From 3-1-20CM-4-69-9 sp963755605 (lineage in GTDB: Bacteria > Actinomycetota > Thermoleophilia > Gaiellales > Gaiellaceae): a DNA stretch of 64,000 nucleotides. Position 1 is the first letter of the stretch, and each line of letters opens with the position of its first letter. The stretch spans positions 186,001 through 250,000 of the forward strand of contig CAVWKK010000007.1 of the NCBI GenBank assembly GCA_963755605.1, written 5' to 3'. Shown one piece after another: positions 39,695 through 48,118 of the stretch. The translations under genes and the position numbers were made by a program. The notes beneath the pieces are model-generated. The model worked only from the letters and a program-made list of their open reading frames with translations. It did no database searches and was not told the origin of the DNA.

Positions 39695-40462
39695 GTGGGT
39701 CGTTCATTCCTCGTCCTGGTCACGCTGGTCTGCGTCGCGGCCGTCGCTGCGGCGTTCGCTCCGAAGACCGCGGTCGGACGCGTGCAGCTCGACCGCCCTG
39801 CGACCGGCGGAGCCTGGGCTCAGGTCAAGCCGACCCCTCGGAAGATTCAGCCGGCGGCGCACGTCATCGCCGAGGTCCGCCCCGGCCACGAGCTCGCGCT
39901 CCGCGGTCGTCCGTTTGGGCCGGTGGTTGCGCACGTCGGTTCGACGACGCAGTTCGGCTCGCATCGTTCACTCGGCGTCGTCGCCACGAAGCACGGCCGC
40001 TGGCTCGCCGTCACCGAGGCCGGCGTCGCTGGAAACCGTCCCGTCTGGGTCGATGCGAAGGCCGGTGGCCTGCGCTACACGCGCACGCAGCTCGAGCTCG
40101 ACGTCGACCTTTCGAGCCGCACGTTGCTCGTACACCGTGACGGAGCGACGATTCGCCGCTTCAGCGTCGGCGTCGGACGCACCGGGTCACCGACGCCGAC
40201 CGGACACTTCGCCGTCACCGACAAGCTCGCCGGCTCGACGTACAGCGCATCGTACGGCTGCTGCATCCTGGCCCTCTCGGCCACGCAGCCGAACCTGCCG
40301 GCCGGCTGGACGGGCGGGAATCGCATCGCCATCCACGGCACCTTGTCGTCGAGTGACTTCGGCAACGCCGTCTCCGCAGGCTGCGTCCATGCGAGCGACG
40401 CGAACCTGCGCTACCTCATGAGCACCGTGCCGCTCGGCACGCCTGTCGTCATCCGACCGTAA
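39695..40462 (+). CDS. L,D-transpeptidase (YkuD) family secreted protein
   Basis: Signal peptide (RSFLVLVTLVCVAAVAAAFA), an SH3-like region (HELALRGRPFGPVVAHVGST), then the YkuD domain: GVGRTGSPTPTGHFAVTDK and the catalytic HGTLSSSDFGNAVSAGCVHA with Cys and His. It forms 3-3 cross-links or anchors proteins to peptidoglycan. GTG start. Its 3' end overlaps the convergent AlkZ-like gene by 14 bases. Confidence 0.93.
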   Translation: MGRSFLVLVTLVCVAAVAAAFAPKTAVGRVQLDRPATGGAWAQVKPTPRKIQPAAHVIAEVRPGHELALRGRPFGPVVAHVGSTTQFGSHRSLGVVATKHGRWLAVTEAGVAGNRPVWVDAKAGGLRYTRTQLELDVDLSSRTLLVHRDGATIRRFSVGVGRTGSPTPTGHFAVTDKLAGSTYSASYGCCILALSATQPNLPAGWTGGNRIAIHGTLSSSDFGNAVSAGCVHASDANLRYLMSTVPLGTPVVIRP

Positions 40463-41552
40463 GCACCGGCTCGAGCCCGAGGAAGGCGCCGATCCGTTCG
40501 GCCTCCGTGTTGAGCTCCACGCGCTCGGCGCGGGTGAGCTTCCGGCTCGGCGTCACGTGCAGCTCGATCCGCTTCGCGCGTTTCTTGCGCTCCCACAGTC
40601 CGGCTGCGACCCCGTCGATCATCAGGAAGCGCACGCCGGCCGGGCCCTCGTACTTCCCGCGCCCGTGCGCGGCGACCTGGCGTCGCACCGCTTCCGGCAC
40701 GAGGACGTCGCGCTCCCTGAAGCCCATGACGTAGGCGTCGTACTCGGGCAGCAGGCGTACGGCCGAGGCGGGCTTCGGGAAGCGCTCGTCACCTTGCACG
40801 ACGAAAGCGCTCCGGCCTTCGATCTCGATCTCTTCGATCTTCTCGGTGAGAAAGTCCTGCGCGCCGAACCACTCGCGGAAGGCCTGCGGCGTCGACGGCC
40901 CGTACGTCCGCAGGAAGCGGCGGCAGACCTCCTGCAGCGCGTCGGTCTCGTCGACCTCGTGCCACTGTCCGAGCCACTGGTCGGGTCGCGCGAGCGTGAT
41001 CTTGTTCCCCTGCGGCGGCCCCTGGCAGGTTTCGGCGAGGAAGAACGCGAAGCCGGAGCGCAGGCGTCCTTCCGCGCGCCGACCCACGTGCGGCAGGATT
41101 TCTTCGACGATTTCCTCACGCAGCAACGTGCGGCCGTCGAGCGCAGCGAGAACGGCACTGCGAATCTCCGCGACCTCGTCGGCCGCGAGCGCGGGATGCA
41201 CCACGCCGTTGGGATCGCGCCACTCGTCGAGAAAAGCGTCCGTGTTCCCGGTGACGGCGCGCCGTGCGGCAAACCAGAGCGGCAGCTCGTCGGCGGGATG
41301 CAGGTGCAGCGTCCCCCGCAGCGTCCAGGCCTTGACGAGCGTGCGGTCCTCCCACAGCGCGGCGCGAACGTCCTTCTGGGTCACGCCGTTGACGCGCGCG
41401 CAGATCGACAGCTCCGCAGCCGCCTGGACCTGTGCGTGGATGCCGCAGACGTCCCGTACGACTTCGACGAGCTTCGTCGCGCCGGCACGCCGGGTCAAAT
41501 GGCTGCGGACAAGCCGCCGAGCGCGGACTTCGTTCCAGGAAACGCTCTTCAG
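40449..41552 (-). CDS. Winged-helix AlkZ-like (DUF1006/HTH_42) protein, possible CUG start
   Basis: Family motifs: DVCGIHAQVQAAAELSICAR, LVKAWTLRGTLHLHPADELP and the C-terminal FLMIDGVAAGLWERKKRAKR. AlkZ homologues unhook DNA cross-links; relatives are simple DNA-binding glycosylase-like proteins. The first canonical start (TTG 41498) would drop VSWNEVRARRLVRSHL, which matches the family N-terminus. The frame upstream is bounded by the TAG of the preceding gene, and the codon directly after that stop is CTG (41552). I place the start there with caution. Confidence 0.85.
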   Translation of the reverse strand: MKSVSWNEVRARRLVRSHLTRRAGATKLVEVVRDVCGIHAQVQAAAELSICARVNGVTQKDVRAALWEDRTLVKAWTLRGTLHLHPADELPLWFAARRAVTGNTDAFLDEWRDPNGVVHPALAADEVAEIRSAVLAALDGRTLLREEIVEEILPHVGRRAEGRLRSGFAFFLAETCQGPPQGNKITLARPDQWLGQWHEVDETDALQEVCRRFLRTYGPSTPQAFREWFGAQDFLTEKIEEIEIEGRSAFVVQGDERFPKPASAVRLLPEYDAYVMGFRERDVLVPEAVRRQVAAHGRGKYEGPAGVRFLMIDGVAAGLWERKKRAKRIELHVTPSRKLTRAERVELNTEAERIGAFLGLEPVLTVG

Positions 41553-41750
41553 CTAGAAGAACCGCTCCCGGTCGAGCAGCTTCCCTCCGGTCAGCCACCC
41601 GAGCGATCCCTGCTGCACGATCTGCACGTGCGCGGCATCCGGATCATCCTCGAGGTGCTCGTCGCGGTACTTCGCGATCCAGCTGCTCACTGCGTCTTCG
41701 GACTCGAGCCGTGCGACCCGTTCACCGTCGACGAGCAGCGAATAGCGCAT
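41553..41750 (-). CDS. Small hypothetical protein, 65 aa
   Basis: MRYSLLVDGERVARLESEDA followed by VSSWIAKYRDEHLEDDPDAA and a short C-terminal strand. It is a compact acidic alpha/beta protein with no known motif. Its ATG overlaps the ppdK stop by one base and its TAG is followed at once by the proposed CTG of the AlkZ-like gene. Function unknown. Confidence 0.7.
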   Translation of the reverse strand: MRYSLLVDGERVARLESEDAVSSWIAKYRDEHLEDDPDAAHVQIVQQGSLGWLTGGKLLDRERFF

Positions 41751-44362
41751 CAGCCGCCCGCCGCCGCATACGCACTCGTGCCGCTCTCTGCGAGCGCGGC
41801 CTGCGCGGCCGCGAGACGGGCAAGCGGCACCCGGTACGGGGAGCAGGAGACGTAGTCGAGCCCGAGCTCGTGGCAGAAGGCGACCGACGTCGGCTCGCCG
41901 CCGTGCTCGCCGCAGATTCCGAGCTTCAGCTCCGGCTTCGTCGCGCGTCCACGCTCGACGGCGATACGCATCAGGTCGCCGACCCCCTCGACATCGAGGA
42001 CCTCGAACGGGTTCTTCTCGAGCACGCCGTCCTCAAGGTAGTGCGTCAGGAACTTTCCCTCGGCGTCGTCTCTCGAGAAGCCGAGCGCGGTCTGCGTGAG
42101 GTCGTTCGTCCCGAAAGAGAAGAAGTCGGCGTGCTCGGCGATCTCGTCGGCGCGAATGCACGCGCGCGGCAGCTCGATCATCGTGCCGCAGAGATACTCG
42201 ACCTCTGGCGCTTCTTCTGCCGCGACCCGCACCGTGAGCTCGCGCAGCCGTCGCAGCTCTTCGTCGAAGCCGACGAGCGGATGCATGATCTCGACGAGGG
42301 GCGCCTCTCCCGTCTTTTCCTCGACGGCACGCGCTGCGCGGACGATCGCGCGCACCTGCATCTCGTAGATCTCGGGCCACTGGAGGCCGAGCCGGCAGCC
42401 GCGGGTCCCGAGCATCGGGTTCGACTCCTGCAGCTGCTTGATCCTGCGGCGCGTGCGCTCGTCGGTCGCCTGGTCGAGCGGCGGGAGAAATTCGTGCAGC
42501 GGTGGGTCGAGCAGCCGGATCGTCACGGGGAGGCCCGCCATCACTTCGAAGATCTCCTCGAAGTCGCCTTGCTGCATCGGCAGCAGCTTGTCGAGCGCCT
42601 TGCGTCTCCCCTCCTCGCTGTCTGCGAGGATCATCTCGCGCACGACCGGAAGTCGCTCTTCAGCCATGAACATGTGCTCCGTCCGGCAGAGCCCGATTCC
42701 CTCCGCGCCGAAGTCGCGCGCCTTGGCAGCATCCTGCGGCGTGTCCGCATTCGCGCGGACGCCGAGCCGGCGATGCTCGTCGCCCCAGCCGAGAATCGTC
42801 TCGAGGTCATCGTTCACCTCGGGCGGCACGAGCGGCACTTCCCCGACGATCACGGCGCCGGTCCCGCCGTCGATCGTCAACAGATCGCCCTCGGCCAGCG
42901 TTTCCGTGCCGATCGTGATCGTCCGCGCTTCCGCGTCGATCGACAGCGCCTCGCAGCCGGCGACGCACGGCTTGCCCATGCCGCGTGCAACAACGGCGGC
43001 GTGCGAGGTCATGCCGCCGTGCGCGGTGAGGATTCCGGCCGCCTGAATCAGTCCGTGGATGTCGTCGGGCGTCGTCTCCCAGCGAACGAGAATGACGCTC
43101 TCCCCCGCCTTGCCGCGCTGCTCCGCCGCATCCGCGTCGAGGACGATCTTGCCGCAGGCAGCGCCGGGCGACGCATTCAGCCCCTTGGCCGCGACCTCCC
43201 ACTGCGCGGTCGGGTCGATCATCGGATGAAGGAGCTGGTCGAGCTGCGCGGGATCGATGCGGGCGACGGCGTCCTCGTGCGAGATCAGGCCCTCGCCGGC
43301 CATATCCACAGCGGACTTGACCGCGGCAGCCGCCGTGCGCTTCGCCGAACGCGTCTGCAGGAGATAGAGCGTGTTGTCCTCGACCGTGAACTCGATGTCC
43401 TGCATGTCGCGGTAGTGCTCCTCGAGGCGACGCATCGTCTCGCGTAGCTGCTCGAACGCGGCGGGAAGTTTGTCCTCCATGCGCGCGAGCGGCTCCGGCG
43501 TGCGCGTCCCGGCGACGACGTCTTCACCCTGCGCATTCGCGAGAAACTCCCCGTAGAGCCCCGCTTCGCCGGTCGACGGGTCACGCGTGAACGCGACGCC
43601 CGTACCCGACTCGTCGCCCTTGTTGCCGAAGACCATCTGCACGACGTTGACCGCGGTGCCGAGGTCGTCGGAGATGTCGTACGTGCGCCGGTAGACCTGT
43701 GCGCGCGGTGCGTCCCACGACTCGAACACGGCGCGCACCGCCCTCGTCAGCTGTTCACGGGCGTCCTGGGGAAAGTCCTCGCCCGTTTCGTCGCTATAGA
43801 TCTGCTTGTACGCCGAGATCAGCGCGGCCAGGTCTTCGGCGGACAGCTCGACGTCCTGGGAGACGCCCCGCGACTTCTTCAGGTCGGCGAGTGACTGCTC
43901 GAAGCGATGGCCGGGGATCCCGTCGACCACCTCGCCGTACATCTGAATCAAGCGGCGATACGAATCGTTCGCGAAGCGCTCGTTTCCCGTCGCCCGTGCA
44001 AGGCCCGCCACGGCGTCGTCGTTCAGCCCGAGGTTGAGAATCGAGTCCATCATCCCGGGCATCGAGATCGCCGCGCCGGAGCGAACGGAGACGAGCAGTG
44101 GATCGTCCGCATCGCCGAAGCGCTTGCCCGTCTTCTCCTCCAGCGTCTCGAGGTGGCGGCCGACTTCGTCCTCGAGTCCGGTCGGCAGCTCCTTGCCGGA
44201 TGACATGTACGCGCGGCAGGCGTCGGTGGTGATCGTGAACCCGGCCGGGACCGGGACGCCCATCTGCGTCATCTCCGCGAGACCGATCCCCTTGCCGCCG
44301 AGAAGCTCACGGCCTCCGTCCGAAGGCTCGTCGAAGTCGTAGACGTAGCGCACCCCTGTCAA
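41750..44362 (-). CDS. ppdK: Pyruvate, phosphate dikinase
   Basis: PPDK interconverts pyruvate and PEP using ATP and phosphate. The 870-residue protein has the ATP-grasp domain (GGKGIGLAEMTQMGVPVPAG, VSVRSGAAISMPGMMDSILN), the swivelling phosphohistidine domain (ILTAHGGMTSHAAVVARGMG, catalytic His, preceding regulatory Thr) and the PEP barrel with GICGEHGGEPTSV (catalytic Cys region). TTG start with GAGAGGA eight bases upstream. Its regulator PDRP is encoded at 45380-46213. Confidence 0.97.
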   Translation of the reverse strand: MTGVRYVYDFDEPSDGGRELLGGKGIGLAEMTQMGVPVPAGFTITTDACRAYMSSGKELPTGLEDEVGRHLETLEEKTGKRFGDADDPLLVSVRSGAAISMPGMMDSILNLGLNDDAVAGLARATGNERFANDSYRRLIQMYGEVVDGIPGHRFEQSLADLKKSRGVSQDVELSAEDLAALISAYKQIYSDETGEDFPQDAREQLTRAVRAVFESWDAPRAQVYRRTYDISDDLGTAVNVVQMVFGNKGDESGTGVAFTRDPSTGEAGLYGEFLANAQGEDVVAGTRTPEPLARMEDKLPAAFEQLRETMRRLEEHYRDMQDIEFTVEDNTLYLLQTRSAKRTAAAAVKSAVDMAGEGLISHEDAVARIDPAQLDQLLHPMIDPTAQWEVAAKGLNASPGAACGKIVLDADAAEQRGKAGESVILVRWETTPDDIHGLIQAAGILTAHGGMTSHAAVVARGMGKPCVAGCEALSIDAEARTITIGTETLAEGDLLTIDGGTGAVIVGEVPLVPPEVNDDLETILGWGDEHRRLGVRANADTPQDAAKARDFGAEGIGLCRTEHMFMAEERLPVVREMILADSEEGRRKALDKLLPMQQGDFEEIFEVMAGLPVTIRLLDPPLHEFLPPLDQATDERTRRRIKQLQESNPMLGTRGCRLGLQWPEIYEMQVRAIVRAARAVEEKTGEAPLVEIMHPLVGFDEELRRLRELTVRVAAEEAPEVEYLCGTMIELPRACIRADEIAEHADFFSFGTNDLTQTALGFSRDDAEGKFLTHYLEDGVLEKNPFEVLDVEGVGDLMRIAVERGRATKPELKLGICGEHGGEPTSVAFCHELGLDYVSCSPYRVPLARLAAAQAALAESGTSAYAAAGG

Positions 44363-44403
44363 GGCGGGGATCCTCTCACAAATACCCTGCAATACTCGGC
44401 GTC

Positions 44404-45063
44404 GTGCCAAAGCCGACGATCGTGGCAATGGGCGGGGCCACCGAGGACACGTTGCTCGATTACGTGCTCGGGCTCGCACCGGGAAAGCGTCTCCTCTACG
44501 TCCCGACTGCCGGAATGGAAGATCCGGCCTGGACGCTCGAGTGGTACCGACGGCTGTCGGGCCGGGCGCAGATGTCTCACTTGCACTTCTTTCCCTGGCC
44601 GCCGCCGAACCTGCGCGAGCTCGTGCTCGACCACGACATCGTCCTCGTCGCCGGAGGCAACACGGCCAACGCGATCGCCGTTTGGCGCGCACACGGATTC
44701 GACACGATCCTGCGCGAAGCGTGGGAGCGCGGAGTGCTGCTTGCCGGCTGGAGCGCCGGGATGATCTGCTGGTTCGAGCACGGCGTCACCGATTCATTCG
44801 GGCCCGAGCTGGCCGCGATGGAGTGTCTGGGGTTCCTCCCGGGTAGCGCCTGCCCGCATTACGACGCCGAAGAACGCCGCCGGCCCGTCTTCACCCAGCT
44901 CGTCGCCGACGGGCTTCCCGCCGGGATCGCGGCAGACGACGACGTCGGTCTCGTCTACGCCGGCACGGAGCTCCAGGAGATCGTCACCTCGCAGGCCGGT
45001 GCCACCGCCTACCGGGTCGAGCCTGACGGTGAGCGGGCGCTCGAGGCGCGCGTGCTGCGCTAG
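44404..45063 (+). CDS. Peptidase E-like (S51 family) protein
   Basis: The 219-residue protein has a flavodoxin-like fold with AMGGATEDTLLDYVLGLAPG, VLVAGGNTANAIAVW, the nucleophilic Ser in GWSAGMICWFEHG, and PHYDAEERR. S51 enzymes are Asp-dipeptidases or cyanophycinase-like; the exact substrate is unclear. GTG start seven bases after AATACT, a weak -10. It diverges from ppdK. Confidence 0.9.
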   Translation: MPKPTIVAMGGATEDTLLDYVLGLAPGKRLLYVPTAGMEDPAWTLEWYRRLSGRAQMSHLHFFPWPPPNLRELVLDHDIVLVAGGNTANAIAVWRAHGFDTILREAWERGVLLAGWSAGMICWFEHGVTDSFGPELAAMECLGFLPGSACPHYDAEERRRPVFTQLVADGLPAGIAADDDVGLVYAGTELQEIVTSQAGATAYRVEPDGERALEARVLR

Positions 45064-45065
45064 CC

Positions 45066-45180
45066 GCAGAAACCCGAGCGGCCCCTTGCGGGGCCGCTCA
45101 TCGAGCGTCGGGGAGAGACCCGACGGGCCGACAAATCGCGGGCCGAACGAATTCCACCGCAGCGATCCTTGGCCGAGGTT
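45066..45180 (-). ncRNA. Candidate structured small RNA, unclassified
   Basis: Between the 55-aa gene and pepE lies a stretch with a good sigma-70 promoter (TAGTTC, 17 bases, TATACT) reading minus. Then come about 80 non-coding bases with several complementary segments (a 7-bp CGTCGGG/CCCGACG hairpin and ATCGC/GCGAT), and a strong terminator. The expected transcript is about 105-110 nt. I see no 4.5S, 6S, tmRNA or T-box signature. It could also be a processed 3' region of the PDRP operon. Confidence 0.45.
45069..45099 (-). terminator. Strong intrinsic terminator (minus strand)
   Basis: A perfect 10-bp stem with arms GAGCGGCCCC and GGGGCCGCTC (45076-45099) and a 4-base loop. On the minus strand it is followed by GGGTTTCT. 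It ends the candidate RNA and may also stop plus-strand pepE transcripts. Confidence 0.75.
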
Positions 45181-45181
45181 G

Positions 45182-45210
45182 AGTATAGCTCTCGCTATGT
45201 AGAAGAACTA
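45182..45210 (-). promoter_or_regulatory. Promoter of candidate small RNA
   Basis: TAGTTC (45210-45205), a 17-base spacer, TATACT (45187-45182) on the minus strand, next to an ATAGC/GCTAT inverted repeat. Confidence 0.5.
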
Positions 45211-45215
45211 GTCGG

Positions 45216-45383
45216 CTATATCAGGGAGCGGCGCCGGCGGGAACGGTATTCCGCGAGCCAGGCGAGACCCCTCAGGCCGATCCAGAACGGGGTCAGCAGG
45301 ACGTAGAAGACCACGAGGGCGAGGCCCAGGAAGCCCCACCAGATCGCCCAGCGCCACCAGGGCACCGGCGGCTTTGGCGTCAC
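45216..45383 (-). CDS. Small single-pass membrane protein, 55 aa
   Basis: A GTG whose GTGA overlaps the PDRP stop opens a 55-codon frame. It encodes MTPKPPVPWWRWAIWWGFLG, a hydrophobic helix (LALVVFYVLLTPFWIGL) and a basic tail ending EYRSRRRRSLI. Trp-rich, with positive-inside topology. The tight coupling to PDRP argues that it is real. Function unknown. Confidence 0.75.
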   Translation of the reverse strand: MTPKPPVPWWRWAIWWGFLGLALVVFYVLLTPFWIGLRGLAWLAEYRSRRRRSLI

Positions 45384-46213
45384 GTGACGTCGGTGGCCGC
45401 AGCCTCCGCCTTCCGCCCCTCCACCGTTCGCAGGATCCGCTGTGCCGTCTCTTCGATCGAGAGCTCGGAGATGTCGATCACCGGGCAGCCGAGCCGCCGC
45501 TGCACCGCGGTCGCCTCGTCGAGCTCGTCGTAGACCTCCGTCAGCTCTGCGTAGCGGCGATTGTTCGCGCCGAGGTTGCGCACCCGCGCCCGCCGGATCT
45601 CGGCGAGCCGGTCGGCATGGATCGTGAGCCCGACGATCTTCGCGGGGTCGAGCTCGTACAACTCTTTCGGCGGTTCGATTCCCTTGACGATCGGCACGTT
45701 CGCGACCTTGTGCCCGAGGTAGCCCAGATAGATGGACAGCGGCGTCTTCGACGTGCGCGACACGCCGACGAGCACGATGTCCGCCTCGTCGAGCCCCGCC
45801 CCCACGCCGTCGTCGTACTTGACAGCGAACTCCATCGCCTCGATGCGCCGAAAGTACGCGGGATTCAGCGGGGCACGCGAGCCAGGCGTCATCCGCGCCG
45901 CCTGGCCGGAGACTCGCGCGACCGCGTCGATCGGATGCCCGAGCAGATCGCAGTAGTGGACGCGCGCGCGGCGGCAGAGCCGGCGCATCGCGTCGCGGAG
46001 CTCGGGGTCCACGAGCGTGTAGATCACGACGGCGGCGTGCCCGCGGGCGCTCATGACGGCGCGCTCGAGGTCCTCGACGGTCTCGGCGCGCGTGTGCCGG
46101 ACCTCCTCGAATTCCTGCTCGGGGAACTGCGCCTCCAGGGCAAGGACAAGCCTCGCAGCCGTCTCGCCGGTGGAGTCGGAGACGATGTGGAGCTCGACCG
46201 CAGGCTGCGCCAT
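45380..46213 (-). CDS. Pyruvate, phosphate dikinase regulatory protein (PDRP, DUF299)
   Basis: PDRP is a bifunctional ADP-dependent kinase and Pi-dependent phosphorylase that switches PPDK (or PEP synthase) off and on by acting on the Thr near the catalytic His. The 277-residue protein has IVSDSTGETAARLV, the P-loop-like VLVGVSRTSKTPLSIYLGYL, and VGLTIHADRLAEIRRARVRN. With ppdK 1 kb away, PPDK is the likely target. The stop overlaps the small membrane-protein gene. Confidence 0.95.
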   Translation of the reverse strand: MAQPAVELHIVSDSTGETAARLVLALEAQFPEQEFEEVRHTRAETVEDLERAVMSARGHAAVVIYTLVDPELRDAMRRLCRRARVHYCDLLGHPIDAVARVSGQAARMTPGSRAPLNPAYFRRIEAMEFAVKYDDGVGAGLDEADIVLVGVSRTSKTPLSIYLGYLGHKVANVPIVKGIEPPKELYELDPAKIVGLTIHADRLAEIRRARVRNLGANNRRYAELTEVYDELDEATAVQRRLGCPVIDISELSIEETAQRILRTVEGRKAEAAATDVT

Positions 46214-46272
46214 CCCGTCAGAGGCTAGTGCCTGTACGGCCCAGGCGGTTCCGGGGATCTCTTCACGAACCC

Positions 46273-46302
46273 TTTACGTCATTTTGAGGCCCCTCTTATG
46301 GT
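46273..46302 (+). promoter_or_regulatory. Promoter of 46322 secreted-protein gene
   Basis: TTTACG, an 18-base spacer, and TATGGT, 19 bases before the chosen ATG. Confidence 0.4.
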
Positions 46303-46321
46303 TTACGGCAAGCCTGTTTAC

Positions 46322-46729
46322 ATGGCTTCCAGAAGTCGCTGGCTCCTCCTTGCCCTCGTGGGCCTGCTTGCCGTGCTCGCGTTCTCTGCCACGGGCCAGG
46401 CCGCCACCGGCTGCGCGTCCGCGCTGCTGCAGGACTGGCGCGACGGTCGCATCGACGGCACCTATCCAGTCACCTGTTACCGCGCCGCCCTCGACCAGAT
46501 GCCGGAAGACGTCCGGATCTACTCGAGCGCCGAGAGCGACATCAAGCGAGCGCTCCTCGCCCGGATCGAGGCCGCCCCCACCGCGGCGAAAGCGAAGAAG
46601 GCCCAGAGCACGAAGGCGAAGGCCTCGAGCTCGAAGGGCGGCGGTGACGGTCTCTCGCCGCTCATCGTGATTGCGATCGGCGCTGCGCTGCTCGCGGCGG
46701 TCGGATCGGGTCTCGCGCTCACGCGCTGA
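46322..46729 (+). CDS. Secreted, C-terminally anchored small protein
   Basis: Signal peptide MASRSRWLLLALVGLLAVLA (cleavage after GQA), a short domain with two Cys (GCASALLQDWRDGRIDGTY and VTCYRAALDQMP), a Lys/Ala/Ser-rich linker, and a C-terminal membrane helix (LSPLIVIAIGAALLAAVGSG). Topology suggests an extracytoplasmic protein anchored at its end. I chose ATG 46322 since the upstream ATG (46298) lies within the proposed -10. Function unknown. Confidence 0.72.
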   Translation: MASRSRWLLLALVGLLAVLAFSATGQAATGCASALLQDWRDGRIDGTYPVTCYRAALDQMPEDVRIYSSAESDIKRALLARIEAAPTAAKAKKAQSTKAKASSSKGGGDGLSPLIVIAIGAALLAAVGSGLALTR

Positions 46730-46746
46730 TTAACCGAGACACTCGG

Positions 46747-46752
46747 TAACGT
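46747..46752 (+). promoter_or_regulatory. Possible -10 element TAACGT for glyS
   Basis: TANNNT 10 bases before the glyS ATG, just after a CCGAG/CTCGG hairpin. No Shine-Dalgarno sequence. Confidence 0.35.
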
Positions 46753-46762
46753 CCCCGGTCTC

Positions 46763-48118
46763 ATGGCCGACGCCGTCACGATGGACAAGATCGTCTCCCT
46801 CTCTCGCCGGCGCGGCTTTGTCTTTCCGTCGTCGGAGATCTACGGCGGAATGGGCTCGACGTACGACTACGGCCACTACGGCGTCTTGATGAAGAACAAC
46901 ATCCGGGCCCGCTGGTTCGAGGCGATGGTGCGAAACCGCGACGACATCGTCGCGATCGACTCGGCGGTCATCCTCCACCCGAGCGTCTGGGAGGCATCGG
47001 GCCATGTCGGCGGCTTCAGCGATCCGCTGATCGACTGCCGCACCTGCAAGCTGCGCTTCCGCGCCGACAAGCTCGAGGACTCGAACTGCGGGCGCAAGCC
47101 GAGCAAACGGCCGGGCGAGACAACGGACTGCGACCTGACCGAGCCGCGTCAGTTCAACCTGATGTTCGAGACGACGGTCGGGGCGCTCCAGGAGGAAGGG
47201 TCACGCGCATATCTCCGGCCGGAGACGGCCCAGGGGATCTTCATCAACTTCAAGAACGTGCTGCAGATCGCGCGCCGGAAGCCGCCGTTCGGAATCGCAC
47301 AGATCGGCAAGTCGTTCCGCAACGAGATCACGCCGGGCAACTTCCTCTTCCGCGTGCGTGAGTTCGAGCAGATGGAAATGGAGTTCTTCGTGCCGCCTGC
47401 GGACGCCGAGCAGTGGTACCGCTACTGGATCGACGAGCGGCTCAACTGGTACCGGCGTTACGGCCTGCGCGACAGCAAGCTGCGGGTGCGCGAGCACGGC
47501 CCCGAAGAGCGGTCGCACTACTCACAGGGCACGAGCGACATCGAGTACGACTATCCGATCGGCTGGTCCGAGCTCGAGGGCATCGCGAACCGTGGCGACT
47601 TCGACCTGGTGCAGCACACGGAGCACTCGACGACGAAGCTCGAGTACGTCGGCCAGGACGGCGAGCGCTACGTGCCGTACGTGATCGAGCCGGCGGTCAG
47701 CATCGAGCGGATCATGGTCGCCCTACTCGTCGACGCCTACGACGAGGAGGTCGTCGGCGAGCGCGAGCGCACGGTGTTGCGGCTGCATCCGGAAATGGCG
47801 CCCGTCTCGGCCGCCGTCCTGCCGCTCGTCGGCAAGAGCGACGACATGGTCGGAAAAGCGCGAGGTCTCTACGAGGAGCTCCGGCGCCACCACAACGTCG
47901 AGTACGACGACAACGGCGCAATCGGCCGCCGCTATCGCCGCCAGGACGAAATCGGCACGCCGTGGGCGTTCACGATCGACGACCAGACGCTCAGCGACGA
48001 CACGGTCACGTTCCGCGACCGGGATTCGCTCGCGCAGGACCGGATCCCGCTTGCCGGCGTGCGCGCGTGGCTCGACGACGCGCTCGACCGGGACTGGGTC
48101 TCGCCGAAAACCGACTAG
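46763..48118 (+). CDS. glyS: Glycyl-tRNA synthetase, single-chain (alpha2) type
   Basis: The 451-residue class II enzyme starts VSLSRRRGFVFPSSEIYGGM and has motif 2 (QIGKSFRNEITPGNFLFRVR), the EFEQMEMEFFV glycine pocket, and motif 3 (VIEPAVSIERIMVALLVDAY). The Zn-like CRTCKLRFRAD insertion is present. This is the eukaryote-like alpha2 form common in Actinobacteria. The stop overlaps convergent recO by four bases. Confidence 0.97.
   Translation: MADAVTMDKIVSLSRRRGFVFPSSEIYGGMGSTYDYGHYGVLMKNNIRARWFEAMVRNRDDIVAIDSAVILHPSVWEASGHVGGFSDPLIDCRTCKLRFRADKLEDSNCGRKPSKRPGETTDCDLTEPRQFNLMFETTVGALQEEGSRAYLRPETAQGIFINFKNVLQIARRKPPFGIAQIGKSFRNEITPGNFLFRVREFEQMEMEFFVPPADAEQWYRYWIDERLNWYRRYGLRDSKLRVREHGPEERSHYSQGTSDIEYDYPIGWSELEGIANRGDFDLVQHTEHSTTKLEYVGQDGERYVPYVIEPAVSIERIMVALLVDAYDEEVVGERERTVLRLHPEMAPVSAAVLPLVGKSDDMVGKARGLYEELRRHHNVEYDDNGAIGRRYRRQDEIGTPWAFTIDDQTLSDDTVTFRDRDSLAQDRIPLAGVRAWLDDALDRDWVSPKTD

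Noticed and set aside
41432..43447. A 671-codon open frame on plus opposite ppdK
   Set aside because: It is the shadow of the PPDK coding sequence, with no motif or start signal.
45064..45215. 6S, 4.5S or tmRNA identity for the candidate small RNA
   Set aside because: No SRP tetraloop motif, no long central bubble, no tRNA-like domain; left as unclassified.
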